Shown here piece by piece: positions 52,743 to 61,961 of a stretch of DNA of 64,000 nt; within the stretch, counting starts at the first letter, position 1, and each line of letters begins with the position of its first letter. Both the position numbers and the translations under genes were made by a program. This DNA comes from Breoghania sp. (GTDB lineage: Bacteria; Pseudomonadota; Alphaproteobacteria; Rhizobiales; Stappiaceae), in assembly GCF_030066895.1 (NCBI RefSeq), contig NZ_JASJAV010000001.1, positions 186,001 to 250,000 on the forward strand. The letters are read 5' to 3'. Below the pieces are notes generated by a model that was given only the letters and a program-made list of their open reading frames with translations, searched no databases and had not been told where the DNA came from.

Positions 52743-55700
52743 CTATGCCATCTCCACCTGAATCACGCCCTGCACTGCCTTAAGCGCACTCGCGACCTGC
52801 GGCGAGATCTGATAGCGGCCGGGAAGCTGGACCTCGACCTCTCGCGCGCCATCCTCCAGCAGACAGACGACGGAGACTTCGCTGTCGCCGCGATGGCTGA
52901 GGTGACGGCGAAGACTTTCCACCGGTGTGCTGTCGCGCAGGAAGATCTTGAGGCTCTTGTGGATCCGGTTGGCGACCGCCTCCAGCGGATCCACATTCTG
53001 GATCCGCACGCCGACCCCCTCCTCCTTCACTTCCGCCGCCACGATCAGGACGACGGATTTCCCGACTTCCAGAAGATCTCGGAACTGCACCAGGGCCTCG
53101 GAAAAAAGGATCGCCTCATATTGGCCGGTCGGATCGGAGACGCGCACGATTCCCATCTTGTTGCCGGACTTGGTCTTGCGCTCCTGCTTGGCCGTGATGG
53201 TACCGGCAAGACGACCGGCAGCCACCCCACGCTTCACCGAGGCTTCGAAGCTGGCCCACATCTGCACCCGCATCCGGTCCAGAACGCCCCGGTATTCATC
53301 CAGCGGATGGGCAGAAAGATAGAACCCGACGGCAGCAAGCTCGCGCGCCAGCTTCTCCTCCGGCAGCCACGGCTCGACGCGGTTGAGACGCAACAGCTCC
53401 GGCTCGCCCATACCAAAAATATCGCCCTGGCCGGAAGTGGCGTTCTCTTCCGCACGCTGCGCCTCGCCCATGATCCGGTCGATACCGGCCGTGAGCTTCG
53501 CCCGGTTCTTGTCCAGACAATCGAAGGTGCCGGCGGCGATCAGGTTTTCCAAAGTGCGCTTGTTGATCTGCTTGGGGCTGATGCGGCGGGCGAAATCACC
53601 GATATCGCTGAACGGCCCGCCCTCGTTGCGGACCTCCTCGATATGTTCGATCACATGGCTGCCGACGCCCTTGATAGCCGCCAGCGAATAGATGATCGCG
53701 CCGTCCTGAACATCGAAATAGTGGCAAGAAAGATTGATGTTGGGCGAGACCACCTTGATGCCCATACGCTGCGCCTCCCGGCGGAAGTCGTTGAGCTTCT
53801 CCGAGTTGCCCATGTCGAGGGTCATCAGCGCGGCAAAGAACTCAACCGGATGGTTCGCCTTCATCCAGGCCGTCTGGTAGGCGACCAGCGCGTATGCGGC
53901 GGCATGCGACTTGTTGAAGCCGTAGTTGGCGAACTTCGCGACCAGATCGAAGATCGTCTTGGCCTGCGCGCCATCCACGCCGTTCTTTTTCGCGCCGTCC
54001 ACGAAGCGGGAGCGCTGGACCTCCATTTCCGCGGCAATCTTTTTACCCATGGCGCGCCGGAGCAGATCAGCGTCGCCGAGCGAGTAGCCGGCGAGGATCT
54101 GCGCCAACTGCATCACCTGCTCCTGGTAGATGATGATGCCGTAGGTTTCCTTGAGGATCGGCTCCAGCTTGGGGTGGAGGTAGTCTGGCTCCTCCTCGCC
54201 GTGCTTGCGGCGGTTGTAGGTGGGGATATTGTCCATCGGGCCCGGACGATAGAGCGCCACGAGCGCGACGATGTCCTCGAAGCGGTCAGGCTGCATGCCC
54301 GCGATGGACCGACGCATACCCGCACTTTCAAGCTGGAACACGCCGACCGTCTCGGTATTGACCAGCAGCTTGTAGGTCGCGGGATCATCGAGCGGAATGG
54401 TGGACAGATCCACCTCGATGCCGCGCCGTGCGATCAGCTTCACGCCGGTGGAGAGCACCGTCAGCGTCTTCAGTCCGAGGAAGTCGAACTTGATGAGGCC
54501 CGTCTTTTCCACCCACTTCATGTTGAACTGGGTGACGGGCATATTGGAACGGAGATCGCGGTACAGCGGGACGAGCTGTTCCAGCGGCCGATCACCGATG
54601 ACCACGCCAGCGGCGTGGGTCGATGCATGGCGATAAAGACCCTCGAGCTTCTGGCCGATGTTCAGCAGCTTGTCGACGATCTCCTCTTCGTCCGCCGCCT
54701 GGCGCAGGCGCGGCTCTTCCTCGATCGCCTGTTTCAGCGTCACCGGATTGGCCGGGTTCTGCGGCACCAGCTTACACAGCCGGTCGACCTGGCCATAGGG
54801 CATCTGCAGCACGCGGCCGACGTCGCGCAAGACGACGCGCGCCTGCAACGTACCGAAGGTGATGATCTGCGCCACCTGCCCACGCCCGTACTTGCGCTGC
54901 ACGTAGCGGATCACCTCTTCGCGGCGATCCTGACAGAAGTCGACGTCAAAGTCCGGCATCGACACACGTTCAGGGTTCAGGAATCGCTCGAACAGCAGGT
55001 TGAACCGAAGAGGATCAAGGTCGGTGATGGTCAGCGACCACGCAACAAGGGAACTAGCGCCCGAACCACGTCCCGGCCCCACCGGAATGCCATGCGCCTT
55101 CGCCCACTTGATGAAGTTCGCAACGATCAGGAAGTAGCCGGGAAACTTCATGCTCGTGATAATGTTGAGCTCGAAGGCGAGGCGATCGTCATAGTCCTGA
55201 CGGCTGTGGCCGGCCGAAAGACCGTGCGCGGCGAGGCGCCGTTCCAGGCCCTTGTGCGCCTGACGGATCAGCTCCGCAGCCTCGGCCTTTTCCGCTTCTT
55301 CCGGATCTGAATCGGCACCGGCGAACCGCGGCAGCAACGGCTTACGCTTGGGCACGCACACATGGCACCGGCGCGCAATCTCGATGGTACTTTCGGTTGC
55401 CTCGGGAAGATCGGCGAAAAGCTCGACCATTTCCGCCCGCGACTTGAAATAGTGCTCCGGCGTGAGATGGCGCCGGTCTTCCTCAATAATGACCCGGCCT
55501 TCCGCGATGCAGCTCAAGACATCATGGGCCTCGTAGTCGTCGCGCTTGGGGAAGAACGCCTCGTTGGTCGCAACAAGAGGCAGCCCCTCCTCATAGGCAT
55601 AGTCGACGAAAAGCCCTTCGCACTGGCGCTCCTCGGTCATGCCGTGGCGCTGCAGCTCCATGTAGAGCCGGTCGCCGAACATGTCCTTCATCCGGCTCAG

Positions 55701-56180
55701 GCGCGTGCGCGCGACACCTTCCTGGCCTGCAAGGATCGCCCGCCCCACGGGTCCGCCAACCCCGCCCGTCAGCGCAATCAGCCCATTGGAATGGGAGGCC
55801 AGCAGCTCCGCGGGCACATTCGGGCGCACCCCGTTCTCGGTATCGATGTAGGAATGGCTGACGAGTTCGACGAGATGCGCATATCCCTCATCATTCGCCG
55901 ACAGCAGAATGACTTCCGGATAGGTGTCGCCCGGCTTGCGATGGTCGCCATCATCGCCCCAATCGACGGCAAGCTGACAGCCGATGATGGGCTGCATGCC
56001 CACACCGAAAGTCTTTTCGGAGAATTCCAGCGCGCCGAAGAGATTGCCGGTATCGGTGATCGCCAGCGCGGGCTGCTCATCGGCTTTCGCAAGCTTGATC
56101 AGCTTCGGAATCGGCAACGCCCCTTCAAGGAGCGAAAACGCCGAGTGAACGCGCAGGTGAACGAAGCCGACATCGGCCAT
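52743..56180 (-). CDS. dnaE: DNA polymerase III subunit alpha
   Basis: DnaE is the replicative polymerase catalytic subunit. The 1145-residue protein has an N-terminal PHP domain (FVHLRVHSAFSLLEGALP, residues 6-23). The polymerase core has the catalytic Asp motif PDFDVDFCQDRREEVI near residue 410 and GRGSGASSLVAWSLTITDLD just before it. The tandem helix-hairpin-helix, OB fold (KTKSGNKMGIVRVSDPTGQYEA begins it) and C-terminal tau-binding region follow. It has the normal length and no lesion over 3.4 kb. It is followed by rpsB after about 250 bases. Confidence 0.97.
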   Translation of the reverse strand: MADVGFVHLRVHSAFSLLEGALPIPKLIKLAKADEQPALAITDTGNLFGALEFSEKTFGVGMQPIIGCQLAVDWGDDGDHRKPGDTYPEVILLSANDEGYAHLVELVSHSYIDTENGVRPNVPAELLASHSNGLIALTGGVGGPVGRAILAGQEGVARTRLSRMKDMFGDRLYMELQRHGMTEERQCEGLFVDYAYEEGLPLVATNEAFFPKRDDYEAHDVLSCIAEGRVIIEEDRRHLTPEHYFKSRAEMVELFADLPEATESTIEIARRCHVCVPKRKPLLPRFAGADSDPEEAEKAEAAELIRQAHKGLERRLAAHGLSAGHSRQDYDDRLAFELNIITSMKFPGYFLIVANFIKWAKAHGIPVGPGRGSGASSLVAWSLTITDLDPLRFNLLFERFLNPERVSMPDFDVDFCQDRREEVIRYVQRKYGRGQVAQIITFGTLQARVVLRDVGRVLQMPYGQVDRLCKLVPQNPANPVTLKQAIEEEPRLRQAADEEEIVDKLLNIGQKLEGLYRHASTHAAGVVIGDRPLEQLVPLYRDLRSNMPVTQFNMKWVEKTGLIKFDFLGLKTLTVLSTGVKLIARRGIEVDLSTIPLDDPATYKLLVNTETVGVFQLESAGMRRSIAGMQPDRFEDIVALVALYRPGPMDNIPTYNRRKHGEEEPDYLHPKLEPILKETYGIIIYQEQVMQLAQILAGYSLGDADLLRRAMGKKIAAEMEVQRSRFVDGAKKNGVDGAQAKTIFDLVAKFANYGFNKSHAAAYALVAYQTAWMKANHPVEFFAALMTLDMGNSEKLNDFRREAQRMGIKVVSPNINLSCHYFDVQDGAIIYSLAAIKGVGSHVIEHIEEVRNEGGPFSDIGDFARRISPKQINKRTLENLIAAGTFDCLDKNRAKLTAGIDRIMGEAQRAEENATSGQGDIFGMGEPELLRLNRVEPWLPEEKLARELAAVGFYLSAHPLDEYRGVLDRMRVQMWASFEASVKRGVAAGRLAGTITAKQERKTKSGNKMGIVRVSDPTGQYEAILFSEALVQFRDLLEVGKSVVLIVAAEVKEEGVGVRIQNVDPLEAVANRIHKSLKIFLRDSTPVESLRRHLSHRGDSEVSVVCLLEDGAREVEVQLPGRYQISPQVASALKAVQGVIQVEMA

Positions 56181-56573
56181 AAAGCAAACCTCCGGAACAG
56201 GCAGGATCTATCGATCCAATGCCGCCATAAGGCGGAGATTCGGTACTGCCGCTCAAAGACCGGCCGCGGCCATCGAAAAGAAGACAGAAGGCGATGCACG
56301 CCCTTCCGTTCTCCCTGCAATTTCGCGGCGGATCGAAACCATTACATAAAGGCCAAAGCCGCGCGGTCGGGAACCTGAGCATCACGCCCGATCTTCGGCC
56401 CCATCCCGGACATTCGACCGATCCCGCTCACTCAAGCGCAGGCAAGACCGGAGGCAGTGCTAATCCGCACCCAGTTTTCCGCGTCCCACCCGCCATGTCG
56501 AGCACAAGAGCACAAGCTCTGCCCGCTATGCACAAGCGCACCCGCGGGAATCGAGAAACTGTGCGAACAAAAA
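56181..56573. other. Gap upstream of dnaE with no recognised gene
   Basis: These 393 bases between the dnaE start and the small membrane protein stop show no protein-like frame. The part nearest dnaE must carry its promoter. I see no strong hairpin or LexA box. Confidence 0.5.
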
Positions 56574-56672
56574 TCAACTGAGCTGTGACAACACATCGGC
56601 CCACATGTTCAGAGAGAGGCCGAACAGGACAAGAACACCGAAAGCGGTTGTATCGCGAGCAAATTGAAGCAT
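56574..56672 (-). CDS. Tiny single-pass membrane protein (32 residues)
   Basis: A short frame reads MLQFARDTTAFGVLVLFGLS then LNMWADVLSQLS and stops at TGA 56576-56574. It has a short amphipathic start, one hydrophobic helix (about residues 10-24) and a short polar end. GGAG lies 6-7 bases before the ATG. The start codon is 21 bases downstream of a perfect 20-bp palindrome, which suggests tight regulation. It is too small for domain recognition. The strong start site and hydrophobic composition make it more likely real than chance. Upstream and downstream genes (dnaE, lolD) lie on the same strand. Confidence 0.6.
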   Translation of the reverse strand: MLQFARDTTAFGVLVLFGLSLNMWADVLSQLS

Positions 56673-56693
56673 CTGTCTCTCCACACGATATTC

Positions 56694-56713
56694 ACTATAT
56701 GTTAACATATAGT
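56694..56713. promoter_or_regulatory. Perfect 20-bp AT-rich palindrome, probable operator
   Basis: ACTATATGTTAACATATAGT is exactly self-complementary over 20 bases and lies just upstream of the tiny membrane protein start. Its length and symmetry fit the binding site of a dimeric repressor such as an ArsR, MarR or TetR member overlapping a promoter. No regulator gene is adjacent; the only ArsR-type gene in the window is 40 kb away. Confidence 0.6.
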
Positions 56714-56913
56714 TCTATTTATGTTCGTCCTGCAAGATTTTTGTCGCCTCCGCAATTTAGGAAAAATATGCAGGTGAATCAGTCGTTAACGCACGGCGCG
56801 ATTTGACCGAACATTTTATGCCCGGTCATTTCTCACAAGGAACCGCCCGAGCCGGGCGTCGCTTACCACAGCCCTGCAGGATCACGCGACCCGGTGCGCG
56901 CGGAGCGAGCCGG
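56714..56913. other. Gap between lolD stop and the palindrome
   Basis: About 200 bases; AT-rich near the palindrome, GC-rich towards lolD. It should hold the promoter of the tiny membrane protein and the lolD transcript end. No clear terminator hairpin with T-run was found. Confidence 0.45.
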
Positions 56914-57624
56914 TTACAGCTCCACCACCTTGCCCTTGGAAAGGATAATGCGGCGATCCATCTGCGCGGCCAGATCCAGATTGTGCGTGGCAAACAGTGC
57001 CGCCAGACCGCTGGCGCGCACGAGACCGGTCAACACCTCGAAAACATAAGACGCGGTCTCGGGATCGAGATTGCCGGTCGGTTCGTCCGCCAGAAGGATG
57101 CGCGGTGCATTGGCCACGGCGCGCGCGATAGCCACGCGCTGCTGTTCGCCGCCCGACAATTCGGACGGACGATGATCGACCCGCTCCTCCAGCTTCATGT
57201 ACTTGAGAAGTTGCATCGCCCGACTGTTGGCTTCCCGCTTGCTGAGACCGCGGATCATCTGTGGCATGGCGATGTTCTCTACCGCCGTGAATTCCGGCAA
57301 TAGGTGGTGGAACTGGTAGACGAACCCGATATCGAGACGGCGGATACGGGTGCGCGCCTCATCCGACAGCTTGCTGCAGGCGCGACCGTCGACATAGATC
57401 TCGCCCGCATCCGGACGGTCGAGCAGGCCGGCTATGTGCAGCAGGGTCGACTTGCCCGCGCCCGACGGCGCTACCAGAGCCACGGTTTCGCCAGGGCGAA
57501 GCGTGAAGTTGGCGCCCGACAGAATGTCCAGCGCGCGATCCCCCTCCTTGTAGCGACGATCGACGTCGACAAGCGAGAGCACGGCGGTTTCCTGGGCCGA
57601 TTGGGTGGAAGCGGATGCAGTCAT
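56914..57624 (-). CDS. lolD: Lipoprotein release ABC transporter ATP-binding protein LolD
   Basis: LolD powers release of outer-membrane lipoproteins from the inner membrane. The 236-residue ATPase has Walker [20 protein letters not shown], signature [15 protein letters not shown], Walker [17 protein letters not shown] and the switch His in [11 protein letters not shown] 57624 overlaps the lolC stop by 4 bases, showing coupling. The longer frame upstream is antisense noise over lolC. Confidence 0.95.
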   Translation of the reverse strand: MTASASTQSAQETAVLSLVDVDRRYKEGDRALDILSGANFTLRPGETVALVAPSGAGKSTLLHIAGLLDRPDAGEIYVDGRACSKLSDEARTRIRRLDIGFVYQFHHLLPEFTAVENIAMPQMIRGLSKREANSRAMQLLKYMKLEERVDHRPSELSGGEQQRVAIARAVANAPRILLADEPTGNLDPETASYVFEVLTGLVRASGLAALFATHNLDLAAQMDRRIILSKGKVVEL

Positions 57625-58898
57625 TCGAAACGCAGAGCCTCCACCGGATCGAGCCGGGCAGCGCGCCAGGCGGGATAGAGAGTCGCCAGGAAGGACAGCA
57701 CGAGCGCCATCAGGACGACGGAGAACGTCTCGCCCGCATTCATGTCGGCAGGCATCTTGGACAGGAAGTAGAGTTCCGGCGAGAACAGTTCGGTGCGCGT
57801 CAGCCAGGATATGAACTGGCGGATGCTTTCGATGTTCAGGCACACGACATAGCCGAGCAGCAGCCCCGCCAAAGTCCCGAACGTGCCGATGCTCGCCCCC
57901 ATGATCATGAAGACGCGGAGGATGGAGCCGCGCGTTGCGCCCATTGTTCGCAGGATGGCGATATCCCGGGACTTGTCCTTCACCAGCATGGTGAGGCCGG
58001 AAATTATGTTCAAAGCCGCGACGATCACAATCAATGTCAGGATCAGGAACATGACGTTCCGCTCCACCTCCAGCGCAGAGAAGAAGGTCGTGTTGCGCTG
58101 TCGCCAGTCCGTGACGAAGGCCGATTGTCCCGCAGCCTCCTCGATCTTGTGGCTCATCCCCGCGATCGCATCCGGGTCGTTCAGGAAGACGTCGATCGCC
58201 GTCGCCTGCCCTTCCTTGTTGAAATAGAGCTGGGCCTCGGGGAACGGCAGAAAGGCGATGGTGCTGTCATATTCCGACATGCCGATCTCGAAGATCGCCA
58301 CCACCTTGTAGCCCTTGATGCGTGGGGTCACGCCCATCGGCGTCACGCTACCGCGCGGGCTCACCAGAGTGACCGTATCGCCGACCACAACGCCGAGCGA
58401 GCGGGCCATGCGGGATCCGATGGCGATACCGCCCGCCTTGTCGAAGTTGTCGAGGTTCCCGGCGACGAGCTTGCCGGAGACGAGCGGCAGGCGGTCGAGA
58501 TCGTATTTCGTGACACCGCGCACCAGCGCCCCGAAGGCGCCGGCGGGACCGGAAACAAGCCCCTGCCCTTCCACAAACGGCATGGCAAAGCGCACGCCTG
58601 GCATGCTTTCAATCCGCGAGGCGACGGCGTCGTAATCATCGAGCGGGCTGTCGATCGGCTGCACCAGAAGGTGACCGTTGATGCCGAGGATCTTAGAGAT
58701 CAGCTCGCCGCGAAACCCGTTCATCACCGCCATCACGATGATCAGCATCGCAACGCCGAGCATGATGCCGATGAAGGAGAACCCGGCAATGATGGAAATG
58801 AAGGTCTCGCGCCGACGCGCGCGCAGGTAGCGCCCGGCCAGCACCCATTCGAAGGCCGCAAAAGGCCTTGTCCCGCTCGGCTCGGTGGCCGCGTTCAT
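57621..58898 (-). CDS. lolC: Lipoprotein-releasing system permease LolC/E
   Basis: This 425-residue permease has an N-terminal membrane helix ([20 protein letters not shown]), a large periplasmic MacB_PCD domain (about 50-260) and three C-terminal helices of the FtsX type ([60 protein letters not shown]). Alphaproteobacteria use one such permease instead of separate LolC and LolE. It lies 125 bases after proS and overlaps lolD. Confidence 0.94.
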   Translation of the reverse strand: MNAATEPSGTRPFAAFEWVLAGRYLRARRRETFISIIAGFSFIGIMLGVAMLIIVMAVMNGFRGELISKILGINGHLLVQPIDSPLDDYDAVASRIESMPGVRFAMPFVEGQGLVSGPAGAFGALVRGVTKYDLDRLPLVSGKLVAGNLDNFDKAGGIAIGSRMARSLGVVVGDTVTLVSPRGSVTPMGVTPRIKGYKVVAIFEIGMSEYDSTIAFLPFPEAQLYFNKEGQATAIDVFLNDPDAIAGMSHKIEEAAGQSAFVTDWRQRNTTFFSALEVERNVMFLILTLIVIVAALNIISGLTMLVKDKSRDIAILRTMGATRGSILRVFMIMGASIGTFGTLAGLLLGYVVCLNIESIRQFISWLTRTELFSPELYFLSKMPADMNAGETFSVVLMALVLSFLATLYPAWRAARLDPVEALRFE

Positions 58899-59023
58899 AC
58901 CTTGCTCCCGTCTGACGGGGGTCCATTAGACGAACCCGTCTCATGGAATCACCTTCTGCGGCATCAAGTTGACCGATTTAGGACGGCGGCCGCGATGGTC
59001 CACGGAAAAGAAGCTCAAGCCTT

Positions 59024-60340
59024 TCAGGCCGCCAGGCGATTGAGGGCGGCCTCGATGGTCAGGCTCTCGCGTTCGCCGGTGGCGCGACGCTTGAGTTCGA
59101 CCTCACCGCTCGCCAGTCCGCGCGGACCGACCACGAACTGCCACGGCAGGCCAATCAGATCCATCGTCGCGAACTTCGCGCCCGCACGCCCGTCCATATC
59201 GTCGTAGAGGACTTCGACGACCGCCCGGGTCAGCTTCTCGTAGATATCGGCACACGCCGCATCGGTTACCGCATCGCCGGACTTCAGATTGATCAACCCG
59301 ACCTGGAACGGCGCGACAGCATCCGGCCAGATGATACCGGCATCATCATGGCAGGCCTCGATGATGCCGCCGGCAAGCCGCGAGACGCCGATGCCGTAGG
59401 AGCCCATGTGAACCGGGATCTCATTACCGTCGGCAAGCACGACCTTGGCGCCCATCGGTTCGGAATACTTGGTGCCGAAATAGAAGATGTGCCCGACCTC
59501 GATACCGCGGGCGGTCACCTGCTTGTCTTCGGGGATCTCCGCAAACGCCGCCTCGTCGTGCATCTCGTCGGTCGCCGCGTAGGCCCGCGTCCAGGTATCG
59601 ACGATAGGCGTCAGATCCTGGCTGAAATCCGTGTCCTCGCCAGGCACTTCCAGATCCAGCACATCCTTGTGGCAGAAGACCTGGCTTTCGCCGGTGGAGG
59701 CCAGAATGATGAACTCGTGGCTCATGTCGCCACCGATGGGGCCGGTATCGGCACGCATCGGGATCGCCTTCAGCCCCATGCGGGCATAAGTGCGCAGATA
59801 GGCCACGAACATGCGGTTATAGGCGTGACGCGCCGCTTCCTTGTCCGTGTCAAAGGAATAGGCGTCCTTCATCAGGAACTCGCGGCCGCGCATGACGCCG
59901 AAACGAGGGCGCCGCTCGTCGCGGAACTTCCACTGCATGTGATAGAGATTGAGCGGCAGATCCTTGTAGGAACGCACGTAGGCGCGGAAGATGTCGGTGA
60001 CCATCTCCTCGTTCGTCGGCCCGTAGAGCATCTCGCGCTCGTGGCGATCCTGAATGCGCAGCATCTCCGCGCCGTAGGCGTCATAGCGGCCGCTTTCGCG
60101 CCACAGGTCGGCCGACTGGATCGTCGGCATCAGAATTTCCACGGCACCGGCGCGGTCCTGCTCCTCGCGCACGATCTGCTCGATCTTGCGCAGCACCCGG
60201 TGTCCGAGCGGCAGCCACGAATAGATGCCAGCCGACTGCTGACGGATCATACCGGCGCGCAGCATCAGCCGGTGGGAGACGATCTCCGCCTCGCGGGGAG
60301 CCTCCTTGAGGATGGGCAGGAAAAACTTGGAAAGACGCAT
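59024..60340 (-). CDS. proS: Prolyl-tRNA synthetase (short alphaproteobacterial type)
   Basis: ProS charges tRNA-Pro. The 438-residue protein has class II motif 1 [18 protein letters not shown], motif 2 [20 protein letters not shown] and motif 3 [14 protein letters not shown], and a C-terminal anticodon-binding domain. It lacks the editing insertion domain, which is normal for this clade. ATG 60340 ([15 protein letters not shown]) is supported by homology; the extension to 60400 is not. It heads proS-lolC-lolD. Confidence 0.96.
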   Translation of the reverse strand: MRLSKFFLPILKEAPREAEIVSHRLMLRAGMIRQQSAGIYSWLPLGHRVLRKIEQIVREEQDRAGAVEILMPTIQSADLWRESGRYDAYGAEMLRIQDRHEREMLYGPTNEEMVTDIFRAYVRSYKDLPLNLYHMQWKFRDERRPRFGVMRGREFLMKDAYSFDTDKEAARHAYNRMFVAYLRTYARMGLKAIPMRADTGPIGGDMSHEFIILASTGESQVFCHKDVLDLEVPGEDTDFSQDLTPIVDTWTRAYAATDEMHDEAAFAEIPEDKQVTARGIEVGHIFYFGTKYSEPMGAKVVLADGNEIPVHMGSYGIGVSRLAGGIIEACHDDAGIIWPDAVAPFQVGLINLKSGDAVTDAACADIYEKLTRAVVEVLYDDMDGRAGAKFATMDLIGLPWQFVVGPRGLASGEVELKRRATGERESLTIEAALNRLAA

Positions 60341-60609
60341 CGTGGAGCTCTTCGTTCCGGGTTGCTGCGCGGGGCAGTTTGGCGGGCAGTCAAACCGCAT
60401 GACCGTTCAAAACACAAGCCCCACCGACCATAAACCGCCTGCGATTTCCCCCGCCTGTCGTACTTCCCCTATCGGGCCGATTTGCCGCCTCATAAATGAT
60501 CAAGAAAAGTTATGCACTAATTTTAAGCAGAGGTCGCACAAATAGGTGACAGACGTGCGACAGTCGCGTATTCGACATTAAGGGTCTCCCCTAGAGGGAG
60601 TAGTTCACA
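60341..60609. promoter_or_regulatory. Divergent control region of proS and a small transcript
   Basis: No gene is seen here. The stretch must contain the proS promoter (minus) and that of the small plus-strand unit. The inverted arms GTCGCAC (60533-60539) and GTGCGAC (60555-60561) flank a 15-base spacer and could be an operator. An AT-rich patch lies at about 60490-60525. Confidence 0.35.
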
Positions 60610-60753
60610 ATGAGGCATCGTGGTCTGAGTCTTGGGAGGAAGAGCCCTCAGGCGCACAGAAAGGATCCAAAAGATCCCGAAGTAACAGCCGTGCTCGGAA
60701 CTGAGAAAATACCGGGTTCCGGTGGCTTGAGAATTTTTGGACGCAGAACTTAA
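60610..60753 (+). CDS. Possible 47-residue basic protein or small RNA
   Basis: A plus-strand frame reads MRHRGLSLGRKSPQAHRKDP through GSGGLRIFGRRT to TAA 60751-60753, which directly abuts a perfect terminator hairpin. AGAGGGAG lies about 9 bases before the ATG. The peptide is basic with no membrane helix and no domain I recognise. The well-placed terminator shows that a short transcript ends here. Whether it is a messenger for this peptide or a non-coding regulatory RNA of about 150-200 bases cannot be decided from sequence. Confidence 0.4.
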   Translation: MRHRGLSLGRKSPQAHRKDPKDPEVTAVLGTEKIPGSGGLRIFGRRT

Positions 60754-60784
60754 ACAAGCAAGGCTTTGGCCTTGCTTGTTTTTT
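60753..60784 (+). terminator. Strong rho-independent terminator
   Basis: AACAAGCAAGGC and GCCTTGCTTGTT form a perfect 12-base stem with TTTG loop, followed by a T-run. No annotated gene other than the small frame precedes it on the plus strand. Confidence 0.88.
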
Positions 60785-60993
60785 ATGGTTTTGTTTGGTC
60801 ACATTGATTGAGAAATCGTTGCCGCGCCGATATCCGGGCCGTCAGGGCGGCTCGAACGCACCGACCGGCGGATTGACGCACTTCGAGATCGCCAACACCC
60901 GTTATCAGCCATATCGTGATTTTCAGCGGAAACCTCGGACGGAGTCTGAGCGCGGGCACACAGGCGGCGGAACATGGGCACCCCCACCCCACC
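60785..60993. other. Intergenic stretch without a recognised gene
   Basis: Short overlapping frames on both strands here lack protein-like composition and start sites. Nothing else is recognised in this stretch; the palindromic repeat unit follows it directly. Confidence 0.4.
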
Positions 60994-61077
60994 GTCATTC
61001 CCCGACTTTGTCCGGAGGAGCCAGCAATTTCAGGATAGGCTGACCGCGCAGGATTGCCCGGACAAAGCCGGGCGAAT
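60994..61077. repeat. Inverted-repeat element of the CCCGACTTTGTCCGG type
   Basis: The left arm GTCATTCCCCGACTTTGTCC (60994 on) and right arm CCGGACAAAGCCGGG (61058-61072) are inverse copies over 15 bases with one mismatch, 42 bases apart. This unit is a dispersed palindromic repeat type in alphaproteobacteria. It lies just past the end of the DUF1467 gene. Confidence 0.7.
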
Positions 61078-61090
61078 AGGACATGTTCGC

Positions 61091-61375
61091 TCAGCTATAG
61101 CTTTCGGAGGTAAAGCCGACAGGGATCGGAATATCGTCGAGTGTCAGGCCGGAAAAGGTGATGACCCAGTAGACGCAGCCGGTCACGAGCGCGGCGACGA
61201 CGGTCGTCGCGATCACTTTGCGCAGCATGAGCGGACGGCTCGGCGCGCCGGGCATCGAACCCGGCTCGATCTCATCGCCCGCCTCCTCCTGGCTTCTCAC
61301 CCCGAAAGGCAAGACCGCAAACAGCGTCACCCACCAGACAACGAAATAGATCGCGAGCCACGCCACGAATCCCAT
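61091..61375 (-). CDS. DUF1467 family membrane protein
   Basis: This 94-residue protein has two membrane helices (WLAIYFVVWWVTLFAVLPFG, and VIATTVVAALVTGCVYWVIT) with a short acidic loop between them (GVRSQEEAGDEIEPG). It matches DUF1467, a small inner-membrane protein of unknown function found in Alphaproteobacteria between mce and proS. It follows mce by 28 bases. Confidence 0.92.
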   Translation of the reverse strand: MGFVAWLAIYFVVWWVTLFAVLPFGVRSQEEAGDEIEPGSMPGAPSRPLMLRKVIATTVVAALVTGCVYWVITFSGLTLDDIPIPVGFTSESYS

Positions 61376-61403
61376 CGACCGTCCCTCCCCGTCCGGTTTC
61401 CGG

Positions 61404-61808
61404 CTATGCCTGTTCCAGTTCGGTCAGCGTGCCGAGGAAATCCTTCGGGTGCAGGAAGAGAACCGGCTTGCCGTGGGCGCCGATCCTGGGCTCCCCGTCT
61501 CCCAGAACCCGCGCGCCCTTGGCCTTCAGTTCGTCGCGCGCGGCGATGATGTCATCGACCTCGTAGCAGACGTGATGAATGCCGCCGCTGGGGTTCTTTT
61601 CGAGGAACTTGGAGATCGGAGAGTTCTCTCCGAGAGGCTCGAGAAGCTCGATCTTGGTGTTCGGCAACTCGATGAACACGGTCGTGACACCGTGATTGGG
61701 CTGCGGCGCCGTCTGGGAGACATGGGCTCCCAACGTATCGCGATAGATGGCAGTCGCGGCCTCGGTATCGGAAACAGCGATGGCGACGTGATTCAGACGT
61801 CCGATCAT
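61404..61808 (-). CDS. mce: Methylmalonyl-CoA epimerase
   Basis: Mce converts (S)- to (R)-methylmalonyl-CoA in propionate metabolism. The 134-residue VOC-fold protein has the metal His in GRLNHVAIAVSD, the FIELPNTKIELLEPLGE segment, His in SGGIHHVCYEVDDI and the C-terminal metal Glu in FLGTLTELEQA. ATG 61808 fits the family; the longer frame overlaps the gap after rnj. It is followed by DUF1467. Confidence 0.94.
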   Translation of the reverse strand: MIGRLNHVAIAVSDTEAATAIYRDTLGAHVSQTAPQPNHGVTTVFIELPNTKIELLEPLGENSPISKFLEKNPSGGIHHVCYEVDDIIAARDELKAKGARVLGDGEPRIGAHGKPVLFLHPKDFLGTLTELEQA

Positions 61809-61961
61809 TTTCGAATACTCTCCCAACTCATTCGAATTTCCCGAAATCCGGGACAGACGCCCTCTCCCGTCCTGCACCCGAACGATCCCGACCCTAACGT
61901 CAGACGGAGATCGGCGCGACAGGAAAACGAACGGCCCTCCTCCCGGGAAACGGCGCTCGTA

